From NCBI GenBank assembly GCA_028703175.1, contig JAQVNJ010000075.1, forward strand, positions 1 through 29,803: DNA of 29,803 bases, written 5' to 3'. The notes beneath the pieces are model-generated. The model worked only from the letters and a program-made list of their open reading frames with translations, was not told the origin of the DNA and searched no databases. A program made the position numbers and the translations under genes. Below are positions 25,307 through 29,803 of this stretch, in pieces (position 1 is the stretch's first letter; every line of letters begins with the position of its first letter). This stretch comes from JAAYCB01 sp012744395. GTDB lineage: Bacteria > Planctomycetota > Planctomycetia > Pirellulales > Thermoguttaceae.

Positions 25307-27304
25307 CTATGACTTCTTCAGGCTTTCGACGTATTGGGCGAGCTCTTCCAGCTCTCGTTCGAAACCGCCGGAGAGGATCGGGAAGCGGCACCAGGTCTTC
25401 GGGTCGAGGTTCTCGTCGTCGAGGTGGAACGACGGGGCGTAGCGCTCGCGTTTCCACTGGTTGCGGCACCAGAGGCGGAAGAACCGCGCGACCCAGAGGT
25501 GGAGCTGCTCGTCGGAGAACTGGCCGAATTGCGCTCGCGCGCGGCGGAAGGCATCGATCGGCGTCTGCTTGTCGCGGATCGCCGCCCGTTCGATCGCGTC
25601 GAGCACTTCGTAGGGCATCAGATCGGCCTCGTCGGTCTGCGTCGCTTCCCGGGGCCGGAGCTCGGCGGTGGGGGCCAGGCGATTGACGGCGGCCAGCGCG
25701 GGGATGGGGTGGACGCCGGCCGGGCCCTCGGTCTCCAGCCAGCGAAGCCAGTGCCGCAGGAATGCCTTGTCAATGCCGGCGATCGGGCTGAGGCCGCCGC
25801 ACGTGTCGCCGTCCATCGTGGCGTAGCCCACGGCCGCCTCCGATCGGTTGCTCGTGGCCAGCAGCAGGGCGCCCTTGACGTTGGCCAGCATCCAGACGCC
25901 CGGTCCGCGGACGCGGGCCTGGATGTTCTGTAGCGCCAGATCGTCGCGATCCCAGCTCAGTTCGCGCCCCAGAACGGCCTCGACTTTGGCCGTGTAATCG
26001 GCAACCAACTCATCGATCTCCCAGCAGGCCATTTCCGCCCCCAGGGCCTCGGCCAGGGAGACCGCCGCGCAGCGGGTGTCCGGGCCGCTGTTCCGCGAGG
26101 CCTGGTAGGCACAGCTCAGCAGGGCGCGGACCCGCTGGCGGTCCGTGGCCGCTTCCTTCAGGGCGGGGATGTGACGCAAGCGGGCGTTGAACTCGTCCGG
26201 GCCGAGTTCCGCGGCGGCCATTTCAACCATCAGGGCCACCAGGCACGCCACGCTTGACGAATCGGCGCCGCCGCTGAGGCTGACGACAAACCCCCGCGAG
26301 CCGCTCTTCCGCAGGTAGTCGAACAGCCCGAGCGTCAGCGCACGGGTGAACTCCTCTTCTTTCATTCGCGGGCTGCTCTCCCAAGCGGCGGCGATCGGCT
26401 GGGAGACGTCCGGTTCGATCTCGGGAAAGGAGAAATCGCAGGCGATCCGCCGGCCCTCGCCGGCAATCTGGGGTTGATAGCTTCCGGTTCGGGCCCGGGC
26501 CATCCGCGTGGCGTCGACGTCGATGACCGCCGTGGTCAACTGCATCGGTTGGTAGGAGAACCGCGGGCCGGCGGCGAGCAGCCGCCCGGCGGAGGCCAAC
26601 AGCGCGCCGCCGTCGTAGACCGCCCGGCCGGCCTCGTTGCCCACGAGGTTCGTCGAGAGATAGCTGACGCCGAAGGCCCGCGAGCCTTCGGTCACCAGGC
26701 GTTTGCGGATTTCGAATTTTCCGAAGGCGAAGTGGCTGGCGCTGGGATTGAGGATCACATCGACGCCGGCCAGGGCCATGTCGCCGCCGGGCCGCTTGGC
26801 GACCCAGGCGTCCTCGCAGATTTCCAGGCCGATCTTGATGCCGCCGCAGTCGAACGCGACATCGCCGATCGGATATTCCTCGCCGCCGCAGCGGATCGAA
26901 TCGGCGACGCCCAGCGGCCAGGGTTTGAACCAGCGGGGTTCGTAATGGAGACCTTCGCTGGCCAGGAAGCGTTTGGCGACGAAGCCGAGAATCCGCCCGT
27001 CGGCCGCCACGCAGGCCGTGTTGAACAGCCCGCTGCGGTGCAGCACGGGGAGGCCGACGGAGAGGATCATCCCGCGGGTCTCGGCGACGATTTCGCCGAG
27101 GATTTCCAGCGCCGTCCGCGGCAGGCCGGGCGAATGGAGGGCGTCCTCGCAGCCGTAGCCGCAGACCGCCATCTCCGGCAGGCAGAGGATCCGCACCTCC
27201 CGCTCGCGGGCCTCGCGGATGGCCGCCAGGATGTTCGCCCGGTTGTTCCTCCAGTCGAGCGGCGTCTGGTTCAGGACCGCCGCGCCAACGCGAATTCGGG
27301 TCAC
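25307..27304 (-). CDS. nadE: Glutamine-dependent NAD+ synthase
   Basis: A 665-residue two-domain enzyme that amidates nicotinate adenine dinucleotide to NAD+ using glutamine-derived ammonia and ATP. The N-terminal nitrilase-like glutaminase domain (about 1-280) has its Glu44-Lys111-Cys163 triad (LPEMAVCGYG, VAKRFLA, LEICEDAW). The C-terminal synthase domain has the ATP-binding SGGADS loop at 344-349, and later LATSNRSEAAVGYATMDGD. The start GTG overlaps the pncB stop by four bases (GTGA), a strong sign of translational coupling. Length fits the long glutamine-dependent class. A heptamer-repeat tract abuts the stop codon. Confidence 0.94.
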   Translation of the reverse strand: MTRIRVGAAVLNQTPLDWRNNRANILAAIREAREREVRILCLPEMAVCGYGCEDALHSPGLPRTALEILGEIVAETRGMILSVGLPVLHRSGLFNTACVAADGRILGFVAKRFLASEGLHYEPRWFKPWPLGVADSIRCGGEEYPIGDVAFDCGGIKIGLEICEDAWVAKRPGGDMALAGVDVILNPSASHFAFGKFEIRKRLVTEGSRAFGVSYLSTNLVGNEAGRAVYDGGALLASAGRLLAAGPRFSYQPMQLTTAVIDVDATRMARARTGSYQPQIAGEGRRIACDFSFPEIEPDVSQPIAAAWESSPRMKEEEFTRALTLGLFDYLRKSGSRGFVVSLSGGADSSSVACLVALMVEMAAAELGPDEFNARLRHIPALKEAATDRQRVRALLSCAYQASRNSGPDTRCAAVSLAEALGAEMACWEIDELVADYTAKVEAVLGRELSWDRDDLALQNIQARVRGPGVWMLANVKGALLLATSNRSEAAVGYATMDGDTCGGLSPIAGIDKAFLRHWLRWLETEGPAGVHPIPALAAVNRLAPTAELRPREATQTDEADLMPYEVLDAIERAAIRDKQTPIDAFRRARAQFGQFSDEQLHLWVARFFRLWCRNQWKRERYAPSFHLDDENLDPKTWCRFPILSGGFERELEELAQYVESLKKS

Positions 27305-28767
27305 GGTGCGTTTCCTCGTGTTGCCTCGATTTGCCCGAGTCTCTTCTCGTACAGGGACTGCTCAAGCCAGACGGGGTAGGCGTCGGGCGAAGCCAGGCGG
27401 CGGACCGTCTCGGGGAGGGTCGCCAGTTGCCGCCGGGCGCGCTGTTGGGCCGCCGCCGCCGGCGGCGGTTCGTAGACGGCCCGTCCGCGGCGAAACACCG
27501 GCAGGAGCAGATCGTGGCAGCCGGCCTGCCGGGGAATTGCCTGCCGCGAGCCATCGCGGGGATCGACGGCCCGAAGCGGGCCGGCCGCCGCCCGCTCGTC
27601 GAACAGGCAATCGCCGAGCGCTCGGCCGCGATCCTCGTAGCGGCGGACCTGGAGGATGCCGGGCGTGGTCGCCTTGGCCGAGTCGTCCGAGAGCTTGATG
27701 CAATCTTGCCACGCGCCGCCGGGCGGCCGGATGGCCGCCAGCTTGTAGACCCCGCCCAGGGCCGGCTGATCGTAGGCCGTCGCCAGCCGCGTGCCAACGC
27801 CCCAGACATCGATCTTCGCCCCAGCGGCCTTCAGATCGGCAATCTGGTATTCGTCGAGATCGTTGGAGGCGACGATCTTCGCGCTGGGGAAGCCGGCCTC
27901 GTCGAGGATCCGCCGCGCGGCGGCGCTCAGCGCGGCCAGGTCCCCCGAATCGAGCCGGATGCCGATCATCTCGTGGCCCCGCGCGCGGAGCAGCCGCCCG
28001 ATCCGGGCCGCGTTGTGGACGCCGGCGAGCGTGTCGTAGGTGTCGACCAGGAAGATGCAGTTGTTCGGAAGCGCCTCGGCGTAGAGCCGCATCGCTTCCA
28101 GTTCATCGTGGAAGCCCATGATCCAGCTGTGGGCGTGGGTGCCGCGGACCGGGACGCCGAACAGCCGGCCGGCCAGCACGTTGGAGGTGGCGACGCAGCC
28201 GCCAACGAACGCGGCGCGGCTTGCCGACAGACCGCCATCGATCCCCTGGGCGCGGCGGAGGCCGAATTCGATCACCGGATCGCCGCGGGCGGCTGAAACC
28301 ACGCGCGCTGCCTTGGTGGCGACGAGCGTCTCGAAATTAACCATCGTGAGGAGTGCCGTTTCGACGAGTTGGCACTCCAGGATCGGCCCGCGGACGCGGA
28401 CGAGGGGTTCGTTGGCGAAGACCACCGTGCCCTCCTCGACCGCATCCAGGTCGCAGCGGAAGCGGAGCCCGGCGAGGTAGTCGAGGAAGCGGGGATCGAA
28501 CAGCGCGGCGCCATCGGCGCCGCGCTGTTCGGCCAGATACGCCAGGTCCTCGGCGTCGAAGGAGAACACCTGGAGGAAATCGACGACGGCGGCCAGCCCG
28601 CAGGCAATCGCGAATCCGCCGCCGAAGGGGCTCTCGCGAAAGGAGAGATGAAACACCGCCTCCCAATCGGCGCGTCCCGTCTTCCAGTATCCAGCCGCCA
28701 TCGTGAGCTGATAGAGGTCCGTCAGCAGCCCGAGGGAAGTCCGGTAGATCGGATTCAGGCGGCGCAT
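27301..28767 (-). CDS. pncB: Nicotinate phosphoribosyltransferase
   Basis: A 488-residue enzyme that makes nicotinate mononucleotide from nicotinate, PRPP and ATP, the first step of the Preiss-Handler NAD salvage route. Family signatures are LLTDLYQLTMAAGYW (14-28), FRESPFGGGFAIACGL, a phosphate-binding region IEFGLRRAQG (167-176), GTHAHSW (209-215) with probable phosphorylated His213, and IRLDSGDLAALS. About 40 residues at the C-terminus go beyond the core fold and end over the nadE start. It follows the glucosamine-6-phosphate isomerase-like gene by six bases and overlaps nadE by four, so these three genes are one transcription unit. NadD, needed between PncB and NadE, is not in the window. 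Confidence 0.94.
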   Translation of the reverse strand: MRRLNPIYRTSLGLLTDLYQLTMAAGYWKTGRADWEAVFHLSFRESPFGGGFAIACGLAAVVDFLQVFSFDAEDLAYLAEQRGADGAALFDPRFLDYLAGLRFRCDLDAVEEGTVVFANEPLVRVRGPILECQLVETALLTMVNFETLVATKAARVVSAARGDPVIEFGLRRAQGIDGGLSASRAAFVGGCVATSNVLAGRLFGVPVRGTHAHSWIMGFHDELEAMRLYAEALPNNCIFLVDTYDTLAGVHNAARIGRLLRARGHEMIGIRLDSGDLAALSAAARRILDEAGFPSAKIVASNDLDEYQIADLKAAGAKIDVWGVGTRLATAYDQPALGGVYKLAAIRPPGGAWQDCIKLSDDSAKATTPGILQVRRYEDRGRALGDCLFDERAAAGPLRAVDPRDGSRQAIPRQAGCHDLLLPVFRRGRAVYEPPPAAAAQQRARRQLATLPETVRRLASPDAYPVWLEQSLYEKRLGQIEATRGNAP

Positions 28768-28773
28768 GGTCGC

Positions 28774-29706
28774 TCAGTGCATTTCCGTCTCGCAAGCGCC
28801 GAGGCCGTGGCGATAGTAGTTGAACTGCACGTTGGGGTGATCCGCCAGGAGCGACATCGGCACGGAGCTGTCGGGGACCTTCTGGGAGATCATCAGCGCG
28901 GTCAATCGCATGCCGAAGGGGTTGTCGTGGCAGCCGGCCTGCCAGATCGAGACCTTTTCGGCTTTCCAGGTTTCGAGGGGGCCGACGGTGGCCGCCCTGG
29001 TGGGGACCAGCGCCACCTGCCCTCCGCCGCTGGTTCGCGCGTTCTGGATGACCGTCATCGGGTGCAGGTCGGTGACGCGGGTCTTCAGCTTGCGATATTC
29101 CTCCGGCGCCGGCGGCGCGTCCTTGTACTTGCCTTTCCGCCGCGGCGGATCGTTGAACGCCCAGTGCTTCACTTCGCCCTGGCCCCCCTGCATCACCACG
29201 CAGCGAATTTCGTCGAAACTCTTGCTGTAAGCGTTCAGGTCGCCGGTGGGAAAGTGCAGATGGCTCTGGGGCATCCGCAGCTTGCGGTCGATCCGATTGA
29301 AGCAGAGCTGCATGTCGGCTTTGGCGAAGCTCAGCGGATGCGACGTGGGCACCGGCACGCCGTCGTCGTCGACCCATTCGTCCATGCCCCAGTAATGGGC
29401 CTTGCGGATGTCCAACTCCAGTTCATTCACGAGCCGGGCGACCAGGGGCAACTGCTCCGTGGGGCCGATCGGCCCGCAGATGCCCGCCGGGTTGTCGTCC
29501 GTCGACTGCCGCCAGGCGTTGATGTACTCCAGGGCCTCGGCAAGGTAGAAGTCTTCCAGGGTGTCGTACATGACCACCTTGAAGCCCGGCCGCGACAGCT
29601 TTTCCAGGCTCCGCGCGTTGAGCTTGGGCACATCGGCGTAGATCTCGGGGTCGAGGGTCGTGTAGTCCCACCAGTCCGGGGCGACTTTGCCGATCGGTCG
29701 GGGCAT
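28774..29706 (-). CDS. Glucosamine-6-phosphate isomerase/deaminase-like protein
   Basis: A 310-residue protein of the NagB/RpiA-type fold. GPIGPTEQLPLVARLV (79-94) matches the phosphate-binding loop of NagB, and WGMDEWV (106-112) with Asp109 matches its catalytic FxMDEY motif. The second NagB motif, DGHIAFNEP, reads VKHWAFNDP here (179-187), so His181 is kept but the Asp two positions before it is Val179 and the Glu near the end is Asp186. Sugar phosphate binding is likely; ordinary deaminase activity is uncertain. The ATG at 29706 is chosen because AGGAGG is 7 bases upstream; an upstream in-frame extension would be translated heptamer repeat. It is first in the tight operon with pncB and nadE, an unexpected partner for NAD salvage. 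Confidence 0.78.
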   Translation of the reverse strand: MPRPIGKVAPDWWDYTTLDPEIYADVPKLNARSLEKLSRPGFKVVMYDTLEDFYLAEALEYINAWRQSTDDNPAGICGPIGPTEQLPLVARLVNELELDIRKAHYWGMDEWVDDDGVPVPTSHPLSFAKADMQLCFNRIDRKLRMPQSHLHFPTGDLNAYSKSFDEIRCVVMQGGQGEVKHWAFNDPPRRKGKYKDAPPAPEEYRKLKTRVTDLHPMTVIQNARTSGGGQVALVPTRAATVGPLETWKAEKVSIWQAGCHDNPFGMRLTALMISQKVPDSSVPMSLLADHPNVQFNYYRHGLGACETEMH

Positions 29707-29723
29707 CGTTGGCCTCCTGAGAA

Positions 29724-29803
29724 GGGTTCGGGGTTCAGGGTTCAGGGCCCTCACCTCGTTGCCAAGCTCCAGCTTGGGAACGTTAAGACTTGGTTCCCAA
29801 GCC
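29724..29803. repeat. Composite heptamer-plus-palindrome repeat, second copy, cut by window end
   Basis: Units gggttcg, gggttca, gggttca (29724-29744), then a palindrome with one arm mutated (29757-29782), then the first half of a second palindrome (29792-29803). Order and spacing match the copy at 25153-25245. Confidence 0.82.

Overview
The window is about 29.8 kb of GC-rich bacterial chromosome with 19 or 20 genes, two decayed transposase copies and many short intergenic repeats. The gene content suggests a member of the Planctomycetota, probably near the Pirellulales. The clues are a secreted sulfatase, a Tat-exported Gfo/Idh/MocA oxidoreductase paired with a secreted TIM-barrel sugar isomerase, a Tat-type fucosidase-like protein, a DUF362 protein and a primary sigma factor with a long insert. 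This assignment is inferred from content, because no rRNA gene is present. Proteins were judged by family motifs only.

Layout: 1-2.5 kb holds the end of a small membrane protein (perhaps MreD) and a class B penicillin-binding protein (PBP2 type). 2.6-7.9 kb, minus strand, holds a DUF362 protein, a tiny membrane ORF, the primary sigma factor and pyruvate kinase. At 8.2-8.9 kb is a DUF2461 protein. 9.1-17.7 kb looks like a polysaccharide locus: sulfatase, GH29-like protein and esterase on the minus strand, divergent from a 1467-residue secreted protein that looks like an unassigned glycoside hydrolase. 17.8-21 kb holds an antitoxin fragment, an Fe-S protein, a membrane-anchored alpha/beta-hydrolase-fold protein and a lipoprotein. 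At 21.5-24.6 kb two remnants of a REP-associated (IS200-like) transposase, in the same orientation, flank an oxidoreductase/isomerase pair. 24.6-29.7 kb holds a Nudix hydrolase and a tight cluster of NAD synthase, nicotinate phosphoribosyltransferase and a glucosamine-6-phosphate isomerase-like protein.

How the genes fit together: the sulfatase, fucosidase-like protein, esterase and large candidate hydrolase would suit breakdown of a sulfated, possibly acetylated, fucose-containing glycan. The pncB-nadE pair makes NAD from nicotinate, and the nearby Nudix protein may act on ADP-ribose or a related dinucleotide. No complete defence system, CRISPR array, prophage, tRNA or rRNA was seen.

The most unusual signal lies between the genes. 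Almost every repeat tract has a strict 7-base period, with several different heptamer families, and most lie at gene 3' ends. In at least one place the repeat is translated as the C-terminus of a protein. In another a heptamer array lies at the junction between a damaged Fe-S protein gene and a 5'-truncated antitoxin gene. A second family is a palindrome with arms GTTCCCAAG/CTTGGGAAC, sometimes joined to a heptamer array as a repeated composite unit. Several enzymes also have changed catalytic residues: the GH29-like nucleophile position, the nucleophile elbow of the alpha/beta-hydrolase, and the monovalent-cation site of pyruvate kinase.
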